Shown: positions 53,799-61,508 of the stretch, in pieces
Layout: each line of letters begins with the position of its first letter
How positions within the stretch are numbered: position 1 is the first letter of the stretch
Assembly (NCBI GenBank): GCA_020630715.1
Contig: JAHDIQ010000001.1
Span: forward strand, 170,164-234,163
Length of the DNA: 64,000 bases
Origin: Nonlabens sp.
GTDB taxonomy: Bacteria > Bacteroidota > Bacteroidia > Flavobacteriales > Flavobacteriaceae
Direction of reading: 5' to 3'
The notes under the pieces: model-generated
Told to the model about the DNA's origin: nothing
Seen by the model: the letters and a program-made list of their open reading frames with translations, nothing else
The model's database searches: none
Made by a program: the position numbers and the translations under genes

Positions 53799-54939
53799 TC
53801 AACTTTAAATATTGCCAGTTAGGATCAACGGTTTCATCTAGATCAACTACCTGGATGGAATTATCTACTGGATAGGCTCGCAAGATCAATTCGTTATCAC
53901 TTATCCAGAAGCTAGACTGTAAATCTGTATCCACACACCACGATTGAAAATTCACAAATAAGGTATTCTCAATTTTTGAATCGTCTGTGTAATAAGAAAT
54001 ATAAATCTGCGCACCATTTTCATAATACACTTGATCGTGTCCTACATTGTACCTGCCAGATGGAGAATAATTAGGTGAATCATGCGCTACTACAGACCCA
54101 TCAATCGTGCTAAACATGGTATATTCTATTCCCTCAAAATCTGCTCCTACTACGTACATATTTTTTGATTTGATCTCGCCCACGTAAAAACTATTATGGG
54201 CAAACTCACCACGATGTGCCGTAATGGTTAAAGAATCTCCATTTTGCAATGGTAACTTAAAATCATACAAATAATCGTCTTGGTTTTGATAGATTTTCTG
54301 TGGCTCATAAGAAGTATCTAGCTCGTAACCAGTTCGCTTTCGCGAAAGCGTCACCTCATCATAATTTACAGGATCTATAGCAATTTTACTCGCTAGAAAC
54401 TGTGCTGCATCTGTTACGTTTTCTTCAAATAGTTCACCGCGATGTTCTTGATATCTAGGGTAACAATCCAGATATGCCGAGTAATTATAAGTGTCTTCAT
54501 CGATTTGATATCGCGCCTCTATACTAGGACTGCCAGTGTAATCACTGTAAATCATTTCATCAAAAAGCATCAACGATTGCGGCGGAATCACCTTTAAATG
54601 ATAAGATAAGTAAGCACTAAAAACATAACCACTAGGATTCCCTTTTAAGTCTTCATAGGGAACACTGCGCCATACTTTTACCCAGTAACCTTCTACTTTT
54701 TTGCCATTATCCATGACGTGACTTTTCACATCATTAGATCCTGGTGGTGTCCAGTCTAATTTTGTGCCGTAAGGTAATTTTTCTATAATCGATCCATGTG
54801 GCCCAGCAGCATCACGCAGGTTTAAACCATTTAATGCAGCGACGTAGATGCATTCCTTGTCGTATAGTGTTCTAAGTTCCGCTTTTGCGAAAGCAGAACA
54901 TAAAAAAACTACGATAAAAACTAATCGGGTAATTTTCAT
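53788..54939 (-). CDS. Exported protein with SH3-like domain, function unknown
   Basis: A 383-residue protein. The signal peptide (about 1-20) ends AFAKA, with signal-peptidase-type AKA before ELR. A bacterial SH3-like fold follows (about 30-115: AALNGLNLRDAAGPHGSIIEKLPYGTKL ... GYWVKVWR ... GYVFSAYL), then a long beta-rich region without a recognised family. Palindrome copies 14 (exact, TLSRKR) and 15 (variant, AFAKA) lie inside, the latter in the signal peptide. SH3-like domains often bind peptidoglycan or peptides, so an envelope role is likely. Confidence 0.8.
   Translation of the reverse strand: MKITRLVFIVVFLCSAFAKAELRTLYDKECIYVAALNGLNLRDAAGPHGSIIEKLPYGTKLDWTPPGSNDVKSHVMDNGKKVEGYWVKVWRSVPYEDLKGNPSGYVFSAYLSYHLKVIPPQSLMLFDEMIYSDYTGSPSIEARYQIDEDTYNYSAYLDCYPRYQEHRGELFEENVTDAAQFLASKIAIDPVNYDEVTLSRKRTGYELDTSYEPQKIYQNQDDYLYDFKLPLQNGDSLTITAHRGEFAHNSFYVGEIKSKNMYVVGADFEGIEYTMFSTIDGSVVAHDSPNYSPSGRYNVGHDQVYYENGAQIYISYYTDDSKIENTLFVNFQSWCVDTDLQSSFWISDNELILRAYPVDNSIQVVDLDETVDPNWQYLKLTIH
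54336..54349. repeat. Palindrome copy 14 (exact), inside SH3-like gene
   Basis: Exact core read as T-L-S-R-K-R. Confidence 0.95.
54881..54894. repeat. Palindrome copy 15 (variant), in SH3-like signal peptide
   Basis: The core reads GCTTTTGCGAAAGC (one change). The protein meaning A-F-A-K-A is kept despite the change, because TTC/TTT and GCG/GCA variation at this site is synonymous. Confidence 0.85.
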
Positions 54940-54994
54940 AACAGCAATATATCAAAAAGGATACCTCATTGCGTTGAATAAAATAATCAAAAGT

Positions 54995-55525
54995 CTACTC
55001 AAAAGGGTATTTTGAATACTTCATTTTACTCTTTCTTCCTAGTTTGTCTAATTCACAAAGAGTTTCTATTTCCAACGCCTCGACTCTAGAAGAACAATAA
55101 TCTATCCAATAAAAAGATTTAAAAGACTCAATCCCACCATCGATAATATATTTACCATATTTATTTAAAAAAACAATATGAATCTTGTCCGTTTCTACAT
55201 CCACACCGCATGCGTCTTGATTTTGGGGTGAAATGACTTTTACCAAATCATTTTTTAAATTGTTTTTATAACTTGAATAGACTTTGAAATAATACTCATT
55301 GTATTTAAATCCATCTACCTCAATGACATTGATACTATCTATTCTTCCTGTAAAAACATAATCGTAAAGTTTAAAGTCTTTTTTTACATCAAACTTTCTT
55401 TGATTTATGCAGGAGCAGAAGTCATTTTTTTCATCTTCTAAAAACGTGTTTATTATTACCTCACTCGAAAAAAAGCAAAATAAACAGAAAATAATAATTG
55501 ACGATACTGAAAGATTCATTTCCAT
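54995..55525 (-). CDS. Small exported Cys-containing protein (NTR/TIMP-like pattern)
   Basis: A 176-residue protein with an N-terminal hydrophobic segment (about 5-25). The motif CSCINQRKF ... DYVFTGRIDSINVI follows, then DACGVDV and a C-terminal pair (YWIDYCSSR, ETLCELDKLG). The CxC start, the D-VF-G-I strand and paired later cysteines resemble netrin/TIMP-like beta-barrels found in flavobacteria; this is a tentative pattern match. AT-rich. It starts 14 bases after the DegT aminotransferase stop and may be co-transcribed, although the functions look unrelated. Confidence 0.7.
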   Translation of the reverse strand: MEMNLSVSSIIIFCLFCFFSSEVIINTFLEDEKNDFCSCINQRKFDVKKDFKLYDYVFTGRIDSINVIEVDGFKYNEYYFKVYSSYKNNLKNDLVKVISPQNQDACGVDVETDKIHIVFLNKYGKYIIDGGIESFKSFYWIDYCSSRVEALEIETLCELDKLGRKSKMKYSKYPFE

Positions 55526-55539
55526 ATGACTATTAAAAA

Positions 55540-56670
55540 CTACTTCACAAACTCCAGCACCGCATCTGTAATAAACTTAATTTGTTCATCATCTAATTCT
55601 GTATGCATAGGAAGTGAAATACATTCTTTTACCAGTTGATTTGTAACCTTGAAATCATCTTCATTGTAGCGTTCACTGGTATAAGCTTTTTGTAAGTGCA
55701 GTGGAATCGGGTAATACACACCACAAGGAATATTTTTAGACTGTAAATGCTTTACGAGTTCGTCACGGTTTGCATCCTTAATCACTAACGTATATTGATG
55801 GAATACGTGACAATCGCAATTGTCACATACTAACGGAGTAATGATCTTTTCACTTCCTGCAAATGCCGCTGTGTATTTACGTGCAGCATCACGTCTAGCG
55901 TTATTATAACCATCTAGGTGAGGTAATTTTGCTCGTAGTACTGTAGCTTGCATGGAATCTAATCTGGAATTCACTCCTACTACATCGTGGTGATAACGCT
56001 CATACATTCCATGATTTACAATACCACGTATGGTATGTGCAAGATCATCATCATTAGTAAAAATCGCACCACCATCACCATAACATCCTAAGTTTTTTGA
56101 AGGGAAAAAAGAGGTAGTTCCTACATTTCCTATGGTTCCTGTTTTAGATTTAGATCCATTGCTATGCATGTAATTAGAACCTATTCCTTGTGCATTATCT
56201 TCAATAACATAAAGATCATGTTCTTTTGCAATCGCCATGATCTCGTCCATATTTGCGGTCTGACCAAAAAGATGAACTGGAACGATAGCTTTCGTTTTGG
56301 GCGTTATCGCTTTGCGTATCGCATCTGTATCAATATTAAAGTTGTACGGATTAACATCTACCAGTACTGGAGTTAGACGCAATAGGGCGATTACCTCTAC
56401 CGTGGCCGCAAAAGTGAAATCTGCTGTAATGACTTCATCACCTGGCTCTAGACCTAATCCCATCATTGCAATTTGTAATGCATCTGTACCGTTAGCACAT
56501 GGAATGACATGTTTTACATCCAGATAATCTTCTAATTCCTTTTGGAATGCATGTACTTCTGGACCATTGACAAATGCCGCAGATTCTATAACATTCATCA
56601 CACCAGTATTTACCTGATCTTTTATTTTTTCATACTGACCTTGTAGGTCTACCATTTGTATTTTACGCAT
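55540..56670 (-). CDS. DegT/DnrJ/EryC1-family sugar aminotransferase
   Basis: A 376-residue PLP enzyme that transaminates keto-sugar nucleotides for surface polysaccharides. Features are PCANGTDALQIAMMGLGLEPGDEVI, PVHLFGQTANMDEI, IEDNAQGIGSNY and the Schiff-base lysine in SFFPSKNLGCYGDGGAIFTND. The C-terminal HVFHQYTLVI and IPCGVYYPIPLHLQKAY are typical. By overall sequence it resembles WbpE/VioA-type enzymes; the exact sugar is unknown. It is divergent from waaA, placing two envelope-glycan genes back to back. ATG start at 56670. Confidence 0.92.
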   Translation of the reverse strand: MRKIQMVDLQGQYEKIKDQVNTGVMNVIESAAFVNGPEVHAFQKELEDYLDVKHVIPCANGTDALQIAMMGLGLEPGDEVITADFTFAATVEVIALLRLTPVLVDVNPYNFNIDTDAIRKAITPKTKAIVPVHLFGQTANMDEIMAIAKEHDLYVIEDNAQGIGSNYMHSNGSKSKTGTIGNVGTTSFFPSKNLGCYGDGGAIFTNDDDLAHTIRGIVNHGMYERYHHDVVGVNSRLDSMQATVLRAKLPHLDGYNNARRDAARKYTAAFAGSEKIITPLVCDNCDCHVFHQYTLVIKDANRDELVKHLQSKNIPCGVYYPIPLHLQKAYTSERYNEDDFKVTNQLVKECISLPMHTELDDEQIKFITDAVLEFVK

Positions 56671-56753
56671 GTCTTATAGAATTAAATCTGCTATCATTAA
56701 TGAATGTAAAAATACGCAATAAACGTAGGAATGCCTAAGCGTATCATTTGTTG

Positions 56754-56761
56754 TATTTTTG
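56754..56761 (+). promoter_or_regulatory. -7 promoter element of waaA
   Basis: TATTTTTG fits TAnnTTTG and lies 16 bases before the TTG start codon of waaA. Confidence 0.55.
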
Positions 56762-56777
56762 ATTAAAACACAGTTAA

Positions 56778-58040
56778 TTGAAAGCTATTTATAATGCTAG
56801 TACTGTAGTGGCAAAATGCTTACTTCCTGTTTTAGGTCTCACAAACCATAAAATAAAGCTAGGTGCAATAGGTCGTGAACGTACATGGGATATTCTAGAT
56901 CAACATGTAAAACACAGTATTCCTAAAATATGGGTTCATGCAGCTAGTTTAGGAGAATATGAACAAATTGTTCCTGTACTGGAACATATTAATCGTGAAG
57001 AGTACCAAGTCATTCTTACCTTTTTCTCACCTAGTGGCTATGAAAATAAAAAGCACACAAAATTAGCAGATACCGTTTGTTATCTACCACTGGATACTAA
57101 AAGTAACGTAGATAAATTTTTACAACTAGTTGAGCCATCGCTAGCCATTATGGTGAAGTATGAATTCTGGCCTAATTACCTAGAACAATTAAAACAACGA
57201 GATATTCATACCATATTAGTGAGTGGTATTTTCAGAGAAAATTCTGTTTTTACAACATGGTACGGTAGCTGGATGAAAAGGTCTCTTAAGGCTATAGATC
57301 ATTTCTTTTTACAAAATGATTCGTCTAAAATGCAACTAGAACAATTAGGTTTTACTAACGCGACAGTAAGCGGTGACACTCGATTTGATCGTGCGAGCAG
57401 TCTTATAGAACAAGATTATCATGTTACACAGCTGGATGAATTTACTAAAAATTCAAAGTGCCTAGTCGTAGGAAGCAGCTGGCCAGAAGATATTGCGATT
57501 ATGAAAAACTGGTTGCAACACAATGAATCAAATAAAGCCTATAAAATCATTATAGCACCACATGAAGTAGGTGATTCTTCCATTAGTTCGCTAGTAAACC
57601 AGCTAGAGTATCAACCTTTATTGTGGAGTGAACTCCATAAAGAAAATAATCTTCCTAATAATTCACAAACGCTAGTGATTAATAACATAGGATTACTTAC
57701 TAAAGCTTATGCCTATGCAGATCTAGCTTATGTAGGTGGTGCGATGGGAACTAAAGGACTACACAACATTCTAGAAGCGGCTACTTACGCTGTGCCTGTG
57801 ATTATAGGTAAGAATTATGAAAAATTTCCAGAAGCGGGAAAATTAGAAGATCTAGGTGGACTCTTTTCTGTAGCTACCAGTAGCGAATTTGAATCTATTA
57901 CAAATCAATTATTAGAAGATGATTATCTACGTGATAAAACTGGAATGATTTGTGGACACTGGATCAATAGTAATACAGGCGCCACTAGAATGGTGCTCAA
58001 TCATTTAAAACAGATCAATGAGAATATGGTTATTTCTTAG
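56778..58040 (+). CDS. waaA: 3-deoxy-D-manno-octulosonic acid (Kdo) transferase
   Basis: A 420-residue GT30 glycosyltransferase that adds Kdo to lipid A precursor at the inner membrane, so the cell makes lipopolysaccharide. Recognisable parts are KLGAIGRERTWDIL, the acidic active-site segment IWVHAASLGEYEQIVPVLE, ILVSGIFRENSVFTTWYG, VSGDTRFDR, and the donor-binding AYVGGAMGTKGLHNILEAATYAVPVIIG. The start must be the TTG at 56778: an in-frame TAA lies directly before it and no in-frame ATG follows until far inside. The next gene overlaps its end by 23 bases. Confidence 0.94.
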   Translation: MKAIYNASTVVAKCLLPVLGLTNHKIKLGAIGRERTWDILDQHVKHSIPKIWVHAASLGEYEQIVPVLEHINREEYQVILTFFSPSGYENKKHTKLADTVCYLPLDTKSNVDKFLQLVEPSLAIMVKYEFWPNYLEQLKQRDIHTILVSGIFRENSVFTTWYGSWMKRSLKAIDHFFLQNDSSKMQLEQLGFTNATVSGDTRFDRASSLIEQDYHVTQLDEFTKNSKCLVVGSSWPEDIAIMKNWLQHNESNKAYKIIIAPHEVGDSSISSLVNQLEYQPLLWSELHKENNLPNNSQTLVINNIGLLTKAYAYADLAYVGGAMGTKGLHNILEAATYAVPVIIGKNYEKFPEAGKLEDLGGLFSVATSSEFESITNQLLEDDYLRDKTGMICGHWINSNTGATRMVLNHLKQINENMVIS

Positions 58041-58989
58041 CATGTTTATCTCTTCAGCGGTAAGTGTTGCTCAAGACATTAAAATAATAGATGCCAGCAA
58101 TGGTGAGGCAGTTTCATTTGCCACGATTAGTTTTGGTAATGGAAAAGGCACCATTGCAGATGATGAAGGTGTGTTTCGCTTTTCGCGAAAGCTTTATAAA
58201 GATGTAGATTCTTTATTTATATCTTCCATAGGATACGATGACCTAGGAATAGCTACCGCAGAAATGCCATCAGAATTGAAAATTCAACCATCCACTAATG
58301 TGTTAGAAACCGTGATGCTGAGCGTTGAATTAAAAGGAAAATTCAAAAAAGAGAAAGTAAAACCTGTAGCGCATGATAATTATTTCAACTGCTGGTTACC
58401 TACGGTAGAATCAGAAATCGCCGTGCGTTTTGATCGCGTTGAAGGAAATCCTACCCAAATTAAAAGCCTGCAATTCCCTATTGTAAAAGAGGAAAGCCAA
58501 GTGAGCAAAAAAGGTAAGTTGCGCAAATTTTCTACCATGGTGCGCATCTTGTTTTATGATGTAGAGAACAACGCACCAGCACAACGATCCCTTTATCCTA
58601 GTAAAACTTATGTTATTACAGAACAGTCAGATGATGTTGTAGAAATTGATATTGAAGAATTAAATATCAACATACCTAATAATGGGATTTTTGTGGCGAT
58701 TCAAGTTTTAGGCTATACCACACCAGAAGGAAAATTGATCAAGGCTAAAAAATATCGCGAGATAGAAACCGTACGTGGTTTACAAAAGGTTTCCACCACC
58801 TACAGACCATTATTACCATTTACAGATCAAATAGAAGGTAAAAAAACATGGGTGCGTCGCGTGTTTTTTAATGACAAACAATGGATGCTTTTTGATTTGG
58901 AATACAATAAGCTATCTGCCTTAGTACGTAGCGGTCATGATAATTATGGTATAGGTGCTGAGTTGAAGGTTTTTGAGGCTGAAGAGTAG
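58018..58989 (+). CDS. Exported carboxypeptidase-regulatory-like domain protein
   Basis: A 323-residue protein with a signal peptide (about 1-19, ending VSVAQ). The N-terminal carboxypeptidase D regulatory-like domain (about 20-95) begins IKIIDASNGEAVSFATISFGNGKGTIADDEGVFRF. A mixed beta region without a known family fills the rest (VRFDRVEGNPTQIKSLQFPI, MVRILFYDVENN). It overlaps waaA by 23 bases and is therefore translationally coupled to it. A variant palindrome (copy 16) encodes RFSRKL inside the regulatory domain. The role is unknown; an envelope role is plausible from context. Confidence 0.82.
   Translation: MRIWLFLSMFISSAVSVAQDIKIIDASNGEAVSFATISFGNGKGTIADDEGVFRFSRKLYKDVDSLFISSIGYDDLGIATAEMPSELKIQPSTNVLETVMLSVELKGKFKKEKVKPVAHDNYFNCWLPTVESEIAVRFDRVEGNPTQIKSLQFPIVKEESQVSKKGKLRKFSTMVRILFYDVENNAPAQRSLYPSKTYVITEQSDDVVEIDIEELNINIPNNGIFVAIQVLGYTTPEGKLIKAKKYREIETVRGLQKVSTTYRPLLPFTDQIEGKKTWVRRVFFNDKQWMLFDLEYNKLSALVRSGHDNYGIGAELKVFEAEE
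58178..58192. repeat. Palindrome copy 16 (variant with one inserted T)
   Basis: Reads GCTTTTCGCGAAAGC; the inner TTTCGCGAAA (58181-58190) is intact. The extra base shifts the frame used, giving R-F-S-R-K-L. Confidence 0.85.
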
Positions 58990-59018
58990 TTGGATTTTTT
59001 TAATTATAGTATAACAAA

Positions 59019-59627
59019 ATGGCACGCAGACTGGTTTATTTGATATTTATCTTTCTCACCTTCTATCGCTGTGTGGAAAAAGAAGTTACTATAAATAACT
59101 ATGGTTCTGGAAAGAATGAACCTGCAGACAGGCATGCTATTGTTGAATTGAACAATATTAAAACCTACGATGAATTAATCAGTAGATTAGAAACAATCAG
59201 TTGTCAAGACAGCATTCCTAAAATCATTATTCACAATAGAAATTCCATTGAAAATATTTTCCCTGTATTTGATTGTCATCCGGCACCATTTGATCCAAAA
59301 GGTAAATTTGCCCTTAGCATTAATGATGGCAAAATTTATCTAGATGACACGGATATAGAAGTAAATAATAAATTGTTACCTCAACTTTTTAAAGATCACT
59401 TTCCTTACTTTAACAAATACAATAACAGTAACAAACCAGACTTTTACATTGTAATTATACAAGCTGTCGAAACAGAAGACATCAAACTGATACGTCCTTT
59501 GTTGCTTGACATTTTAGAAGAATATAATCGTTTGGAGTCTGAGGCAGTGCTTAATATTGCCTTTTGGTATCGATTCCCTTATGTTCCACCACCGACTAAA
59601 TTGCTCTATCAAAAAACTCCTGATTGA
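59019..59627 (+). CDS. Exported protein, possibly lipoprotein, function unknown
   Basis: A 202-residue protein with a hydrophobic N-terminus (RLVYLIFIFLTFYRC). The Cys at 18 could be a lipidation site, but FYRC is a poor lipobox. The remainder is mixed alpha/beta (KTYDELISRLETISCQDSIPKIIIHN, KFALSINDGKIYLDD) without a family I recognise. It starts 29 bases after the preceding gene on the same strand, so it could be the third gene of the waaA transcript. A cluster of hairpins follows. Confidence 0.72.
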   Translation: MARRLVYLIFIFLTFYRCVEKEVTINNYGSGKNEPADRHAIVELNNIKTYDELISRLETISCQDSIPKIIIHNRNSIENIFPVFDCHPAPFDPKGKFALSINDGKIYLDDTDIEVNNKLLPQLFKDHFPYFNKYNNSNKPDFYIVIIQAVETEDIKLIRPLLLDILEEYNRLESEAVLNIAFWYRFPYVPPPTKLLYQKTPD

Positions 59628-59644
59628 TTTTATAACTACTTTAA

Positions 59645-59745
59645 AACATGCCAAGACAAAAACTTGGCATGTTGAGAATTCCTGTGGTGCAACTCGACAT
59701 GCCAACCATTCGTGTTGGCATTGTCTGTATTTTTTAAAAAATACA
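59645..59745. repeat. Three consecutive inverted repeats, two sharing a CATGCCAA motif
   Basis: AACATGCCAAG/CTTGGCATGTT (59645-59655 and 59663-59673), ATGCCAAC/GTTGGCAT (59699-59706 and 59714-59721), and a perfect 20-bp AT palindrome (59726-59745). The first two stems share the CATGCCAA word, like a duplicated element. They lie just after the 202-residue gene and could act in termination. Confidence 0.75.
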
Positions 59746-59820
59746 TTTTAATTTCAAAGTCGTTTTTAACTATGATTTGAGAGAATGTAATAAGTTTTAC
59801 TTTAAAAATAATAACGACCA

Positions 59821-59851
59821 AACCCCAAAGGTTTTAAAAACCTTTGGGGTT
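59821..59851. terminator. CCCCAAAGG-type terminator of the DUF2461 gene
   Basis: AACCCCAAAGGTTT (59821-59834) pairs with AAACCTTTGGGGTT (59838-59851). It lies 13 bases past the stop at 59864 and closely resembles the element at 13312-13337. Confidence 0.8.
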
Positions 59852-59863
59852 TATACAAACAGT

Positions 59864-60520
59864 TTAAACCGTCACAGCCCGATTCAAATAATCTCTAAAA
59901 GGTTTCATTTCTAAGTAAACTTGAATACAACGTTCTGCAAAATTTGAGTCTAAAACATCTTGCCTAGTAAGTTCATGTTGCACAGCAAAAGTTTTTTTAC
60001 ACAGTAAATCAATATGCTCATGGTCTTTTGAAAAACCTTTGGGAGCTGTTTTTAAGGAGTCACCATCATCTACGATTTGAAAGGTTTTTTGAAATGACTT
60101 TTTATGAATAATCGCTTTAAAATCGGCACCATTATAGTCGATAGCATCTCGTATGGAATCTAGTAGTTCTTTTTTAGGTTTCCAAAATCCGCCAGCTAGA
60201 AAACATTCTTCTACACCTATATGAATATAAAAATCACCTTGTTTTCCTATATTTTGATCCAGACCAGCGCCAAAATGATCTTTATAAATAGGCTTATTAG
60301 GATGAAACATCAGATTATTATTAATACGATTAAGTGATTTGCGAGCATCTACAGACACATATTCTGGATCTGTTTTTTGCAACAAGAGATCTAATTCATG
60401 TAACCACTGGATGTATTCATCACGCACGTTGTGATAGCGTTTGCGATGCTCATCCATCCATTCTTTGGAATTATTGCGCTGTAAATCTTCTAAAAAATCA
60501 AATAAACGTTGAAAATCCAT
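59864..60520 (-). CDS. DUF2461-family protein
   Basis: A 218-residue cytoplasmic protein of the DUF2461 family, known only as a conserved domain. Characteristic parts are FLEDLQRNNSKEWMDEHRKRYHNVRDEY, the RINRD-like SLNRINNNLMFHPNKPIYKDHFGAGL, FYIHIGVEECFLAGGFWKPKKELLDSIRDAID and the C-terminal EMKPFRDYLNRAV. Normal length, no signal peptide. Biochemical function is not established for the family. It lies downstream of the repressor gene on the same strand but is separated from it by palindrome copy 17. Confidence 0.92.
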   Translation of the reverse strand: MDFQRLFDFLEDLQRNNSKEWMDEHRKRYHNVRDEYIQWLHELDLLLQKTDPEYVSVDARKSLNRINNNLMFHPNKPIYKDHFGAGLDQNIGKQGDFYIHIGVEECFLAGGFWKPKKELLDSIRDAIDYNGADFKAIIHKKSFQKTFQIVDDGDSLKTAPKGFSKDHEHIDLLCKKTFAVQHELTRQDVLDSNFAERCIQVYLEMKPFRDYLNRAVTV

Positions 60521-60577
60521 AGAGTAAAAAGTTGGGATGTTTTAATGATGCTTTCGTATCGTTTAAGGATACTGTGA

Positions 60578-60601
60578 ATTTCGCTTTCGCGAAAGCGAAA
60601 T
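60578..60601. repeat. Palindrome copy 17 (exact core), 24-bp perfect inverted repeat
   Basis: The core is at 60583-60596 with TTTC/GAAA arms, between the repressor stop (60606) and the DUF2461 gene. It could serve as the repressor gene's terminator. Confidence 0.95.
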
Positions 60602-60605
60602 CCTA

Positions 60606-61376
60606 CTACTTCTTATCTTTTAATTGAGCAATTTCATCACGCAAGCTGTCCAGCCCTTGTTTTAATGAAATCATCGCTTCTTCACCTTCATTAACCTCAA
60701 GATCAAAACTAAGTTTTGAGTTCACTTCCCACAGTTCCCTAATCGTATCAATAGATTGTTCAATCACGGGATAGTCTCTATTTAAAGAAATTAAATTGAC
60801 TTGATTTTGAATTTCTGATTTGCGTAGTTTTTTTACCACTACCGTATCTGCGGTAACCACTACATGGATGCGATTATCATTTGCCTGTCTAATAGACTCT
60901 ACGGCTTTACCCATAACCCATTCACCTGGTTGCAATACAGGAAGCATACTGTCACCGCGCACTTGGAATGCTCTAAAGCTTCCTTCCTTATATTGTGGTA
61001 ACGGTATTTGAAATGCCGGAAGCTCTTGATACCAATCAGTATCTTGCATATTATGTGCATATCCAGCACTAGCTTTAATAGGAACCATGATCATATTTTC
61101 ACGTTCTTGCGTGTCCATGGTAACGACTTTGGGCGCTGTACTAGATGACGTTTCTAGATACTTATTATAACTCGTACCATATAACCATAATGGATTTACA
61201 TGAAACTGTCGCAACAACTCTGTAACGACCTTACCGGTTATTTTCTTTTTACCACGTTCAATATCTGCAGTGGTGCTACCAGCGTCTAGTAGTTTTGCAA
61301 ACTCACTTTGGGTTTTACCTAGCTCTTCACGGATGGTTTTAAATCGTTTTGCTTCTATAGAGATCTCTTGTGCCAT
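60606..61376 (-). CDS. LexA-like self-cleaving repressor (XRE helix-turn-helix plus S24 peptidase)
   Basis: A 256-residue repressor. An XRE helix-turn-helix (about 10-65, KTIREELGKTQSEFAKLLDAGSTTADIERGKKK) is followed by an S24/LexA-type peptidase domain. All self-cleavage residues are present: an Ala104-Gly105 bond in KASAGYAH, S143 in GDSMLPVL and K182 in VVVKKLRK. The spacings are close to LexA (Gly to Ser 38, Ser to Lys 39). A C-terminal helix (DSLRDEIAQLKDKK) ends it. It should bind the GGAATnATTCC boxes in the divergent gap and release after RecA-type activation. It resembles HdiR/CI-type rather than classical winged-helix LexA. The -7 promoter element is only 4 bases before the ATG. 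Confidence 0.9.
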   Translation of the reverse strand: MAQEISIEAKRFKTIREELGKTQSEFAKLLDAGSTTADIERGKKKITGKVVTELLRQFHVNPLWLYGTSYNKYLETSSSTAPKVVTMDTQERENMIMVPIKASAGYAHNMQDTDWYQELPAFQIPLPQYKEGSFRAFQVRGDSMLPVLQPGEWVMGKAVESIRQANDNRIHVVVTADTVVVKKLRKSEIQNQVNLISLNRDYPVIEQSIDTIRELWEVNSKLSFDLEVNEGEEAMISLKQGLDSLRDEIAQLKDKK

Positions 61377-61380
61377 AGAA

Positions 61381-61388
61381 CAAATATA
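61381..61388 (-). promoter_or_regulatory. -7 promoter element of the repressor gene
   Basis: TATATTTG on the minus strand, a perfect TAnnTTTG match, 4 bases before the repressor ATG. The mRNA would be leaderless or nearly so. The nearest GGAATnATTCC-type box starts 10 bases upstream. Confidence 0.6.
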
Positions 61389-61397
61389 AGGTATTTA

Positions 61398-61493
61398 GGA
61401 ATATTTCCAATTTTAACATTGGATTATTTCCTATTTATTGGAATTATTCCATATATTTGAATCGTAAAACGGAATGATTCTTGGAATAATTCC
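61398..61493. promoter_or_regulatory. Five-box operator region (GGAATnATTCC) of the damage-response cassette
   Basis: Boxes: GGAATATTTCC (61398-61408), GGATTATTTCC (61421-61431), GGAATTATTCC (61440-61450), GGAATGATTCT (61471-61481) and GGAATAATTCC (61483-61493). Boxes 3 and 5 are perfect palindromes around the central base; the others carry one or two changes. Together they flank both divergent promoters, so one repressor could control the repressor gene and the SRAP/polymerase genes. Confidence 0.8.
61452..61459 (+). promoter_or_regulatory. -7 promoter element of the SRAP operon
   Basis: TATATTTG begins 2 bases after operator box 3 and is followed by boxes 4 and 5 in the leader, 49 bases before the SRAP ATG. 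Confidence 0.6.
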
Positions 61494-61508
61494 ATAAAAA
61501 CAATAATT

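Noticed and set aside
509..60601. Reading all GCTTTCGCGAAAGC copies as terminators
   Set aside because: Ten of 17 copies are inside coding sequences and no T-run follows most of them. Only the copies at 18116 and 60578 are placed where termination is plausible.
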